From Defluviitaleaceae bacterium (GTDB lineage Bacteria; Bacillota_I; Bacilli_A; MOL361; Turicibacteraceae): a DNA stretch of 56,238 bases. Under the pieces are notes generated by a model. The model had not been told where the DNA came from. It did not search any database and worked only from the letters and a program-made list of their open reading frames with translations. Below, in pieces: positions 28,036 through 35,247 of this stretch. Position 1 is the stretch's first letter; each line of letters opens with the position of its first letter. Location of the stretch: contig WRKJ01000107.1 of assembly GCA_009778135.1 (NCBI GenBank), positions 1 to 56,238 on the forward strand. Direction: 5' to 3'. The translations under genes and the position numbers were made by a program.

Positions 28036-29433
28036 TTATTGCTGAGCAGCTACAAAATATTGGAATCTGGCTTGCAGTGTTGGATTTGTAAAGACAACAC
28101 CTGCTTCTTCACGCAAGTTCATTAACAACTCATTCATCACATGTGGCATTTGCATTAACCCTGCAATTTCTTGTTCTTTCAACTCATCACGAATATCTTC
28201 AAATTCAGGAACGTCTTCAGCACCTGTTTTGTAAATAATATGAAATCCAAATTCGGTTTCAACAGGTTCATCTGTAAATTCACCAACTTCTAATGCCACA
28301 ACAGCCTCATCAAATTCGGCAACCATACAGCCCACGCCTGGAACAGAACAAATTTCCCATGAACCTAAGTCACCACCCTCGGCTGCTGATGGACAGATGC
28401 TATACGTATAAGCTAATTCAGCAAATAAAGCTTGGAAATCATTTGCATCTTGCAATTGTTCGATTAACGCTGCCGCAAATTCATAATCTTCTACGAGAAT
28501 ATGACTACCACTAACAGTCGGTCCCAATGCATCATAAATTTCTCTTAACCGTTCGTCAGTTGGTTCAAGTAATGCTTCGATAGATGTCTGTGCAATAATC
28601 TTTTCATCCAGTTCATGAAATGCCATTTCTAATCCTAACTCAGTACTTAACGCATGGAACAATTGACCCATTGTAATATCAACACCATTAACCCGAGCAA
28701 CCACATCTGCTGAAGGTGGCGTTGAAGCGGCGTGCGTTTCAATATCAAGTAAAGCCGTGGCTAAATATTCTTCATATGCAGCTTCAAGGATGTGATTAAA
28801 AATTTCAAGTCCCGCTTCATAACGTAAACGTGCCAACGCTTCAAAGATGACTTCGTTAATGGCTTCTGAAACTAAAAAGTCATAAATTTCTTCACGAAGC
28901 TCATCAAAATCAGCTTCTTCAGGATCAAACCACTCATCAAACATGGCTTGCACCTCTTCATTTGTCACATTGATCAAGTGACGTACTGACGCAAGACGCA
29001 GCTCTTGTAATTCCAAACGATGTAAAACATCTGCTTCCGATTCAAAACCAAATTGGATCATCCAAGATTCAAAGTCAGGGATATCTGCCTTCAATTCTTC
29101 TAAAACGCCTACTGTATTCGCTTCATCCATTTCAATATTACCACGTAACAACACTTCATCAATCAAGTTCATTAAGCCAAATACCGCATTCGGCGTTTCC
29201 AAAATTAAATCGAATAATTCTTGATTCGTCATGTTACCAACATCTGATGTGACAAAATAAGCACCACCATCAAAATCAGCCGTCTCCAATGGTTGCGACT
29301 GACCCAACTCAACCTGCTGCTCACTGGCTGAATCATTACCACTACAACCTGTCAACATTAAAACACCAATTAACACCCCACACATCCCAAGTAAAAACAA
29401 AACTTGAAACAAGGCACTTTTTTTCTTCGTCAT
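28036..29433 (-). CDS. PrsA-like foldase lipoprotein (parvulin-type peptidyl-prolyl isomerase)
   Basis: The 465-residue lipoprotein (lipobox LTGC, Cys30) would assist folding of exported proteins outside the membrane. It has a SurA-like helical chaperone region (about 60-300) and a parvulin domain (about 305-405) beginning VSGSHILVEDYEFA, with GGDLGSW and VETEFGFHIIYKTG. It is longer and more acidic than B. subtilis PrsA. The parvulin loop holds three cysteines (SICPS, WEICSVPGVGCMV) where family members usually have short cysteine-free loops. CAGAGGTGTTTAATC precedes the ATG. A TGTGGCA-type direct repeat upstream links it to the adjacent htrA/two-component locus. Confidence 0.88.
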   Translation of the reverse strand: MTKKKSALFQVLFLLGMCGVLIGVLMLTGCSGNDSASEQQVELGQSQPLETADFDGGAYFVTSDVGNMTNQELFDLILETPNAVFGLMNLIDEVLLRGNIEMDEANTVGVLEELKADIPDFESWMIQFGFESEADVLHRLELQELRLASVRHLINVTNEEVQAMFDEWFDPEEADFDELREEIYDFLVSEAINEVIFEALARLRYEAGLEIFNHILEAAYEEYLATALLDIETHAASTPPSADVVARVNGVDITMGQLFHALSTELGLEMAFHELDEKIIAQTSIEALLEPTDERLREIYDALGPTVSGSHILVEDYEFAAALIEQLQDANDFQALFAELAYTYSICPSAAEGGDLGSWEICSVPGVGCMVAEFDEAVVALEVGEFTDEPVETEFGFHIIYKTGAEDVPEFEDIRDELKEQEIAGLMQMPHVMNELLMNLREEAGVVFTNPTLQARFQYFVAAQQ

Positions 29434-29494
29434 GATTAAACACCTCTGATTAAAATTTCTGTTTAAATTTTGATTTAAACCCCAACAACTTCCA

Positions 29495-29523
29495 ATTGTA
29501 CCACAGGCTTTATCTTTTTACCA
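29495..29523 (-). promoter_or_regulatory. Weak promoter of the foldase gene
   Basis: On the minus strand TACAAT (29495-29500) is preceded at 17 bp by TGGTAA (29518-29523), a poor -35 box. This suggests dependence on an activator bound at the repeat 14 bp further upstream. Confidence 0.5.
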
Positions 29524-29537
29524 CTTTTTTTTAACAT

Positions 29538-29555
29538 TGCCATAAAGTTGCCACA
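29538..29555 (-). promoter_or_regulatory. Direct-repeat operator candidate upstream of the foldase gene
   Basis: On the minus strand TGTGGCAACTTTATGGCA holds two heptamers (TGTGGCA, TATGGCA) 11 bp apart, the spacing used by OmpR-family regulators. The same arrangement is at 30921-30938. Confidence 0.55.
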
Positions 29556-29577
29556 GTTAAACGTTCATTTCTTCAAA

Positions 29578-29637
29578 ATGCGCTTTTAAGCGCATTGATC
29601 CATCTAAATAAGCCCAGTTTAATAAAACCGGGCTTAT
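29578..29637 (-). terminator. Two hairpins downstream of htrA
   Basis: ATAAGCCCAGTTT / AAACCGGGCTTAT (29608-29637) and AATGCGCTT / AAGCGCATT (29578-29597) are strong stems between htrA and the foldase operator. Neither has a long T-run, so termination is likely but not textbook. Confidence 0.5.
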
Positions 29638-29656
29638 CATCCATATTCGTCGTTTT

Positions 29657-30829
29657 TTAAGAGCCCGAATCTGGCAGCACAATGCGGGCTGTTTCATCAA
29701 AAGCAATGCCATTTCTAAGAATGGTAAGGGTAATCTCATCACCATCGCGATAAGTAAATAAAATTTGTCTAAAAGTAGAATTATCTGAAATTTCTACATC
29801 ACCAATATGCGTCAACACATCGCCTGCTTCAATCCCCATGCTACTTGCTAAACTTTCGGGGACAACATCATTAACAAAGACACCTGTTGTCACATCAGCT
29901 GGCAAGTTAATCTCATCACGAATCGATCCTGGTAACATACTTAAATTAACGAGGCTTACACCGAGTAGCGGACGCGTCACTTGACCATAACGCTCTAAAT
30001 CTTCGATAATAGGCAAGGCAATATAAGTCGGGATCGAAAATGACATCCCTTCCACTGCTGATTGCGCGACTTTCATCGAATTAATCCCGACGACTTCTCC
30101 AGCTAAGTTAATCAATGCGCCACCACTATTTCCCGGATTGATCGCTGTATCCGTCTGCAAGACAGTCATGTTCCAATTTTGCATTTGCCCATTGGTCGAT
30201 AAAATTGGAATGGGTACACTGCGGTCATGCCCTGAAACAACACCCATGGTTGCTGAACCGGCAAATTCTAACCCAAGTGGATTCCCGATGGCAATCACGG
30301 TTTGACCCAAGCGTAAATCTTCCGTTCTCCCAAAGGTTGCAACGACATCAGCTTCAAAATTTTCAATTCTAAGCACCGCAATGTCCGTATAAACATCTTG
30401 TCCGACTAAAGTGGCTGGCAGACGTGTTCCTGCAGCATCATTAAAAACAACTTCAATATGAGCCGCACGGTTAATCACATGCTCATTGGTCGCAATATAG
30501 GTGTGTCCATCACGAACCGCATACACAATTCCTGACCCCGTCCCTGCCCGTTGTCCACCAAAGTTCCCAAGAAAACCGCCGTAACCATCAATGGTACTCA
30601 CCACACCGACAATGGCTTCTGCCACTTTATCAATGGCATTCATTTGCGCTTCTTCATGATTGACAACCGAAACAATTTGAGCTGTTTCTTCCGTCAATTG
30701 GGTAACGACCGGAATACTTTCTCCATCCACTGCGACCGAGACGATCTCCAGTTCCAACCAAAAAAGTAAAACAAATAAAGTCCCAACCGTTGTTAAAATC
30801 GAAATCATGATCGTTCCTAAAGTTTTCAT
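29657..30829 (-). CDS. htrA: HtrA/DegP-like serine protease with PDZ domain
   Basis: The 390-residue membrane-anchored protease would degrade misfolded exported proteins. One N-terminal helix (about 7-27) anchors it, with the protease domain outside. The catalytic triad is H117 (TNEHV), D149 (TDIAVLRI) and S235 (GNSGGALI). One PDZ domain spans about 285-380 (LLGVSLVNL, GDVLTHIGDVEISD). ATG 30829 is used, about 11 nt after AGGAG; in-frame codons upstream include ATG 30868, which overlaps the region before that site. It is divergent from a two-component system, as expected for a secretion-stress (CssRS-like) locus. Confidence 0.94.
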   Translation of the reverse strand: MKTLGTIMISILTTVGTLFVLLFWLELEIVSVAVDGESIPVVTQLTEETAQIVSVVNHEEAQMNAIDKVAEAIVGVVSTIDGYGGFLGNFGGQRAGTGSGIVYAVRDGHTYIATNEHVINRAAHIEVVFNDAAGTRLPATLVGQDVYTDIAVLRIENFEADVVATFGRTEDLRLGQTVIAIGNPLGLEFAGSATMGVVSGHDRSVPIPILSTNGQMQNWNMTVLQTDTAINPGNSGGALINLAGEVVGINSMKVAQSAVEGMSFSIPTYIALPIIEDLERYGQVTRPLLGVSLVNLSMLPGSIRDEINLPADVTTGVFVNDVVPESLASSMGIEAGDVLTHIGDVEISDNSTFRQILFTYRDGDEITLTILRNGIAFDETARIVLPDSGS

Positions 30830-30882
30830 TTTTTCATTCACTCCTGACATTCTTTTATTTAGCATCATTCAAAACCAACTAA

Positions 30883-30911
30883 ATTATACCTCTTATATTC
30901 ACGAAAAGTTA
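30883..30911 (-). promoter_or_regulatory. Promoter of htrA
   Basis: On the minus strand TATAAT (30883-30888) is preceded at 17 bp by the weak TAACTT (30906-30911). The regulator repeat at 30921-30938 begins 9 bp upstream of the -35 position. Confidence 0.6.
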
Positions 30912-30920
30912 CCGAAAAAC

Positions 30921-30938
30921 TGTGGCAGGATTGTGGCA
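30921..30938 (+). promoter_or_regulatory. Direct-repeat operator candidate between htrA and the two-component system
   Basis: TGTGGCAGGATTGTGGCA contains two perfect TGTGGCA heptamers 11 bp apart. It lies 38 bp before the -10 box of the two-component operon, against 37 bp for the similar repeat at the foldase gene, in the same orientation. Confidence 0.6.
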
Positions 30939-30953
30939 ACATCCTCTTTTTCA

Positions 30954-30982
30954 TTTAAAGTCATCTAACGACATGATATAAT
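30954..30982 (+). promoter_or_regulatory. Promoter of the first two-component system
   Basis: TATAAT (30977-30982) has a weak -35 TTTAAA (30954-30959) at 17 bp. Confidence 0.6.
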
Positions 30983-31124
30983 TTAAAAGCGAAGTCGAGT
31001 GTGGGAACTTCCGATGAAATCTTGAAGCCGACTTTTGGTACGAAGTGACAACAGTACAGGCAAAAGATTATCAAGGAAGTTACGAGACGTAGCTAGATAT
31101 CATTTAAAAGCGAAGTCGAGTGTG
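30983..31124 (+). repeat. Duplicated leader element with intervening hairpin
   Basis: TTAAAAGCGAAGTCG plus AGTGTG occurs at 30983-31003 and again at 31104-31124, each directly after a -10-like box (TATAAT, TATCAT). Between them CTTTTGGTAC and GTAC-AGG-CAAAAG (31032-31066) can form a bulged hairpin. Copies of the core also occur at 9716 and, divergently, at 10353. Confidence 0.6.
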
Positions 31125-31154
31125 TAAACCCCGACAAGCAAAAGGAGACTGAAG

Positions 31155-31865
31155 ATGGGAGATAAAACCATTTATATTGCAGAAGATGAAAAAAACATTC
31201 GGAACCTCATTGCATCCTTTTTAAAAAAGGAAGGGTATCAAGTCTTAGCTTTTGAAACAGGAGATGACTTATACGACACATTTCAAATACAACCTGCTGA
31301 CTTGGTTATTCTTGACGTCATGATGCCAGGCGCTAGTGGGTTTATCATTTGTAGCAAGCTTCGTGACATGTCAACTGTCCCCATCATCATGCTAACTGCT
31401 AAAGATACAGATGAAGATTACATTTCTGGCATTGCTTTAGGAAGTGATGCCTACTTCACGAAGCCTTTCAGTCCTGTCAAACTGGTTATGCAAGTCAAAG
31501 CCATGTTACGACGTGCTGAGATGGATGCAGCCGCCACGAACATCAAAAGTACCACTGATGACTGCCTTGTATTTTCTGATATCACCATCCAACCAGAAAA
31601 ATTCATGGTTTTTTGCGACAAAGAAGAGCTTAAACTCACGCACACAGAGTTTTGTTTACTCACCTTTTTAGTCGAAAACAAAGAACGTGCTGTTTCAAGA
31701 GAAGAGCTACTACTTAAAATATGGGGGTACGACGCTGCCATTGAAACACGGGCAACAGACGATACGGTTAAACGATTGCGGCGAAAACTCGCTGATATGA
31801 ACAGTCTCATGCAAATCGAAACTGTTCGTGGATATGGCTTTAAACTCGGGACAAAGGAAGCATGA
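31155..31865 (+). CDS. OmpR/PhoB-family response regulator 1
   Basis: The 236-residue regulator has a receiver domain (phosphoacceptor D54 in VILDVMMPG, K103 in FTKPFSP) and a C-terminal winged helix (about 140-235, ending ETVRGYGFKLG). It is co-transcribed with the kinase that starts 4 bp later. Its position opposite htrA suggests control of envelope protein quality, like CssR of B. subtilis; this is inference. AAAGGAGACTGAAG precedes the ATG. It is very similar to the regulator at 34540-35247, and the stretch TRATDDTVKRLRRKL is almost the same in both. Confidence 0.95.
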   Translation: MGDKTIYIAEDEKNIRNLIASFLKKEGYQVLAFETGDDLYDTFQIQPADLVILDVMMPGASGFIICSKLRDMSTVPIIMLTAKDTDEDYISGIALGSDAYFTKPFSPVKLVMQVKAMLRRAEMDAAATNIKSTTDDCLVFSDITIQPEKFMVFCDKEELKLTHTEFCLLTFLVENKERAVSREELLLKIWGYDAAIETRATDDTVKRLRRKLADMNSLMQIETVRGYGFKLGTKEA

Positions 31866-31869
31866 TCCA

Positions 31870-33312
31870 ATGAAAAAAAGCTTTGCAAATCGACTGATGT
31901 TGAACTTTACTTGTGTGGTTTTTGTCGGTTTTTTAATGATTTACTTCTTATTTAACGTTCTCATTGACAACCACATCAGAGCAGAAGCAGAAGCAGCGCT
32001 CAGTCACGAATTCACCATCGTTAACGAAACTGAATTGATCCCAACACTCCCATTTTTCCCCTTCAATGACACCCTTAACTTTCAAATTGGGCTCAATCGG
32101 CTTCAATCGAGTCGTTCCATTGTCAATGTCCATACCATTGTGATTGATCAAAACGATGTTATTTTATACCCAGACCCCCAACATTTATCACCCATAGAAA
32201 TTGACAGGATCAAAGCATTGGCCACATTTTGGAATGAGCATCAATCTTTATTTGAAGCCAGCGAAGACATGATCATGACTGCCCACGAAGGACATACTTT
32301 TTATATGCGGGCAACGTCTCATTATTTGATCCATAGACATGTCTTCTTTTTTGAATCAACCCCTGTTTCTGTTTTAATATACACCGACATTACCCCAGCC
32401 ATGAATTTAAAAAACAGTATGAATCACGTACTGCTTGCTTTACTTGCCATTCTGGGCACCTTAACTTTAGGCATTTCATTTTTACTGTCTACCCGATTCA
32501 AACAAGCCATTAAACGTTTGTCCGTTCATGCACAAACCATTGGACAAGGTCACTTTGATCAAAAAATAAAACGACTACGCTACTTAGAATTTGAACAGCT
32601 TGGAAACAGCATGAATACCATGGCAGACATGTTAAATACTTATGAAACGAATCAAAAACAATTTTTTCAAAATGCTTCTCATGAACTTCGCACCCCGTTA
32701 ATGTCTATTCAAGGTTATGCTGAAGGGATCCAATTAGGTGTCTTCGAAAACGACGAAGCCACTGATGTCATTCTTGAAGAAAGTCATAAAATGACAGAAC
32801 TAATCAACGACATTTTATATTTGTCAAAACTCAACACAGCAGAAGATTTCCAGATGGCATTTCGCACCATCACAGTAGATGCTTTGATGAAACGTTGTAT
32901 CAAACGCGTTAACATTCTCGCTGAAAAAGAAAATAAACAATTGTTTCTCGACACATCGTTAGAAATCGATTTCGAAACTGACGCAGACAAACTTGAACGC
33001 GCCATCATTAACATTTTATCCAATGCCATCCGTTACGCACAAGCAGAAATTCGACTAAATTGCAAAGCGGAAGCAGATTTCTTATGTATGACCATTTTTA
33101 ACGATGGACCTGCCATTGATGAAAAAGACCTTCCTTACCTCTTCGACCGCTTTTACAAAGGACGTAGCGGGAATACAGGGTTAGGTCTTGCGATCACAAA
33201 AGATATTATCATTGGCTTAGGTGGACAAATTGAAGCGAAAAATTTAGAAAAAGGTGTTGTCTTTAAGCTTCAGTTACCACTTAAACAAAGCCTTAACGAC
33301 CGCCTAAAGTAA
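31870..33312 (+). CDS. Sensor histidine kinase 1
   Basis: The 480-residue kinase has two membrane helices (about 12-32 and 190-212) around an extracellular sensor domain of about 155 residues, then a HAMP-like linker. A HisKA motif FFQNASHELRTP (H271) and an HATPase_c domain follow, with NILSNAIRYA (N-box), FYKG and GLGLAITKDI. It is transcribed with the regulator at 31155-31865. ATG 31870 after AAGGAAGCATGATCCA is the start; in-frame codons upstream lie inside the regulator gene. The signal is unknown; misfolded secreted protein is a reasonable guess from the htrA context. Confidence 0.93.
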   Translation: MKKSFANRLMLNFTCVVFVGFLMIYFLFNVLIDNHIRAEAEAALSHEFTIVNETELIPTLPFFPFNDTLNFQIGLNRLQSSRSIVNVHTIVIDQNDVILYPDPQHLSPIEIDRIKALATFWNEHQSLFEASEDMIMTAHEGHTFYMRATSHYLIHRHVFFFESTPVSVLIYTDITPAMNLKNSMNHVLLALLAILGTLTLGISFLLSTRFKQAIKRLSVHAQTIGQGHFDQKIKRLRYLEFEQLGNSMNTMADMLNTYETNQKQFFQNASHELRTPLMSIQGYAEGIQLGVFENDEATDVILEESHKMTELINDILYLSKLNTAEDFQMAFRTITVDALMKRCIKRVNILAEKENKQLFLDTSLEIDFETDADKLERAIINILSNAIRYAQAEIRLNCKAEADFLCMTIFNDGPAIDEKDLPYLFDRFYKGRSGNTGLGLAITKDIIIGLGGQIEAKNLEKGVVFKLQLPLKQSLNDRLK

Positions 33313-33375
33313 GCTTAAACTTTTGTGTTGTCTAAAACATCAGTAACGAATTAACATCGAATGGAGGAATTACAA

Positions 33376-34074
33376 ATGCTTATGAACAATATTGAGTACT
33401 TTTCAATTCTGGAAAATGTCAAAACCCAAATGACATCAGCACAAAATAAAGCCGTCATGGGTGTCAATCGTGAACAAATCATTCTCTACTGGGAACTTGG
33501 AAAAATTATTATTAATAATTCTGAATGGGGAAATAAGTTTATTGACAACCTTGCAAGAGATATAAAACTTGAATTTCCTAATGTGAAAGGTTATTCTGTA
33601 AGAAATTTAAAATACATGAGAAGATTTTCGGATTTTATACCGAGTTTGGAAATTGTGCAGACAGTGTCTGCACAATTTAGTTGGTCACACAATACACTCT
33701 TAATTGACAAATGTAAATCACTTGGTGAATATTTGTGGTATGCTGATAAAATCATTGAAGATGCTTTATCTTTGTCAGGCTTGCAAAATAGAATTGAGCT
33801 TAAAAATTACGAACGACAAGCAAACGATGAAAAAGCAACGAACTATGAAAAATTACTATCTAAAAATCAAGGGAAGTTAGTTCAAGAAACGTTAAAAAGT
33901 CCTTACGTTTTTGATTTTATAGAAAAACATGATGATATTATAGAACGTGAAATAGAACAAGGCCTTATTGCAAATATCGCCAAAACTTTGCTTGAATTAG
34001 GAACTGGATTTGCATTTATTGGAAACCAGTACCGATTGACGGTTGGCAACATTTTCCTAATTCAGAATGGTTAG
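33376..34074 (+). pseudogene. DUF1016 (YhcG-type) nuclease gene, 3' truncated
   Basis: The frame encodes 232 residues. It has the DUF1016 N-terminal domain (AVMGVNREQIILYWELGKII, YSVRNLKYMRRF, VQTVSAQFSWSHNTLL) and the start of the PDDEXK nuclease domain (KSPYVFDFI, GFAFIGNQYRLTVG). Full-length relatives continue for about 100 residues with the catalytic D-(I/L)-LFYH and ELK motifs. These are missing here, because the frame ends in LTVGNIFLIQNG. The catalytic centre is therefore lost. It sits between two paralogous two-component systems and has a more AT-rich, Asn/Lys/Ile-heavy composition than its neighbours, suggesting transfer followed by decay. ATG 33376 follows GGAGGAATTACAA. Confidence 0.8.
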
Positions 34075-34196
34075 TTCAAACCACTCAAGAAATATACCCT
34101 TATTATGAGAAGCTTGGTTTCGAAGTTAAAAATGATGTGTTCTTAACAATACCATCTAAGTGGATACCATCACCTTATTATGGTACAATAGCATGA
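34032..34196 (+). pseudogene. C-terminal remnant of another protein fused to the truncated DUF1016 gene
   Basis: In a different frame from the DUF1016 gene, positions 34032-34196 read PIDGWQHFPNSEWLVQTTQE and on through YYEKLGFEVKNDVFLTIPSK to a stop. The YYEKLGF segment resembles the C-terminal end of GNAT acetyltransferases. No start or ribosome binding site exists for it, so it looks like the tail of a gene joined by a deletion. Confidence 0.45.
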
Positions 34197-34440
34197 CAAC
34201 AAACTTCTTTTGACGTTAGTCCAAAATGAGAATTAATTTAAAACTGCACCAATTCATATGCAGATTATCGCATATGTAACGTACAGTTTTTATCATATTA
34301 AAAGATTTTAAAGCTCACACACTGGAAAAGTTGCGCTCATACGCCTTAGTTACTCGTATAAGACCTAAAAATAATAAACCAATGAGCTAACAGAAACTGT
34401 TTAATTTTTTACCTCATTATGGTACAATAGCATGACAACA
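34172..34440 (+). repeat. 30-bp direct repeat flanking a non-coding segment
   Basis: ACCT-ATTATGGTACAATAG with CATGACAACA occurs at 34172-34201 and 34411-34440 with one mismatch, 239 bp apart. The first copy overlaps the stop of the remnant at 34032-34196; the second lies upstream of response regulator 2 and could carry its -10 box (TACAAT). Between them lies non-coding DNA with a nested hairpin (34240-34291). Confidence 0.75.
34240..34291 (+). terminator. Nested hairpin, possible terminator
   Basis: AAAACTG / CAGTTTT (outer) and CATATGC / GCATATG (inner) pair, and a T-run follows. It may end transcription from the pseudogene region. Confidence 0.4.
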
Positions 34441-34539
34441 GATGACAACTTTTTTACTTTGGTTATCGTCTTATTATGTCATGCTTTTATGTAGGTAACG
34501 AAAGATTAAAAGTAAAGTCAAAGGATTGGAGGTCAAACA

Positions 34540-35247
34540 ATGAGCAAGTTGATTTATCTTGCAGAAGATGAAGCAAATATTAGAATTCCACTTAAAGCTT
34601 TTTTAGAAAAAGAAGCCTACAGCGTCGTCGCATTTGAAAATGGCGATTTACTTTTTGAAGCCTTTCAACAAAACGTACCCGATTTGGTCATCTTAGATGT
34701 GATGATGCCGGGAAGTAACGGTTTCATCATCTGTACCAAAATTCGTGCCCTTTCAACGATTCCCATCATTATGCTCACAGCAAGGGGATCAGATGAAGAT
34801 TATACCACAGGCATTTCTTTAGGCAGCGATGACTACTTAACCAAGCCATTTAGTCCCATTAAATTGGTGATGCGCGTCAAAGCATTATTCAGACGCCTTG
34901 AAATGACTTCGACCACAACAAAAAAGACTGAGATGCCTGATAAAATTGAATATGGTGATCTTTCCATTGACCCTGATAGTTTGCTCAGCTTATGCAAAGG
35001 TATTGAATTCAAATTAACGAATACTGAATTAAAATTTTTAATCCATTTGATGCAACACAAAGATAAAGCCATTTCACGTGATGAACTACTCTCAAAAATT
35101 TGGGAGCACGATTATGCCATTGAAACAAGGGTAACTGACGACACTGTCAAACGATTGCGAAAAAAACTCATCGACGCCAAAAGCGATGTCCGCATTGAAA
35201 CCATATGGGGATTTGGCTTTAGAATTGGTACGAAAAATGAAGGATAA
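34540..35247 (+). CDS. OmpR/PhoB-family response regulator 2
   Basis: The 235-residue regulator has receiver residues D53 (VILDVMMPG) and K102 (LTKPFSP), and a winged-helix domain ending ETIWGFGFRIG. It is a clear paralogue of the regulator at 31155-31865. The recognition-helix region (TRVTDDTVKRLRKKL) differs little from that of regulator 1, so the two may bind similar sites. GATTGGAGGTCAAACA precedes the ATG. The kinase gene overlaps its 3' end by 11 bp. Confidence 0.95.
   Translation: MSKLIYLAEDEANIRIPLKAFLEKEAYSVVAFENGDLLFEAFQQNVPDLVILDVMMPGSNGFIICTKIRALSTIPIIMLTARGSDEDYTTGISLGSDDYLTKPFSPIKLVMRVKALFRRLEMTSTTTKKTEMPDKIEYGDLSIDPDSLLSLCKGIEFKLTNTELKFLIHLMQHKDKAISRDELLSKIWEHDYAIETRVTDDTVKRLRKKLIDAKSDVRIETIWGFGFRIGTKNEG

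Noticed and set aside
30983-31124. A riboswitch in the leader of the first response regulator
   Set aside because: No aptamer core that I know (c-di-GMP, c-di-AMP, fluoride, THF, SAM) could be recognised; only a repeat and one bulged hairpin are seen.
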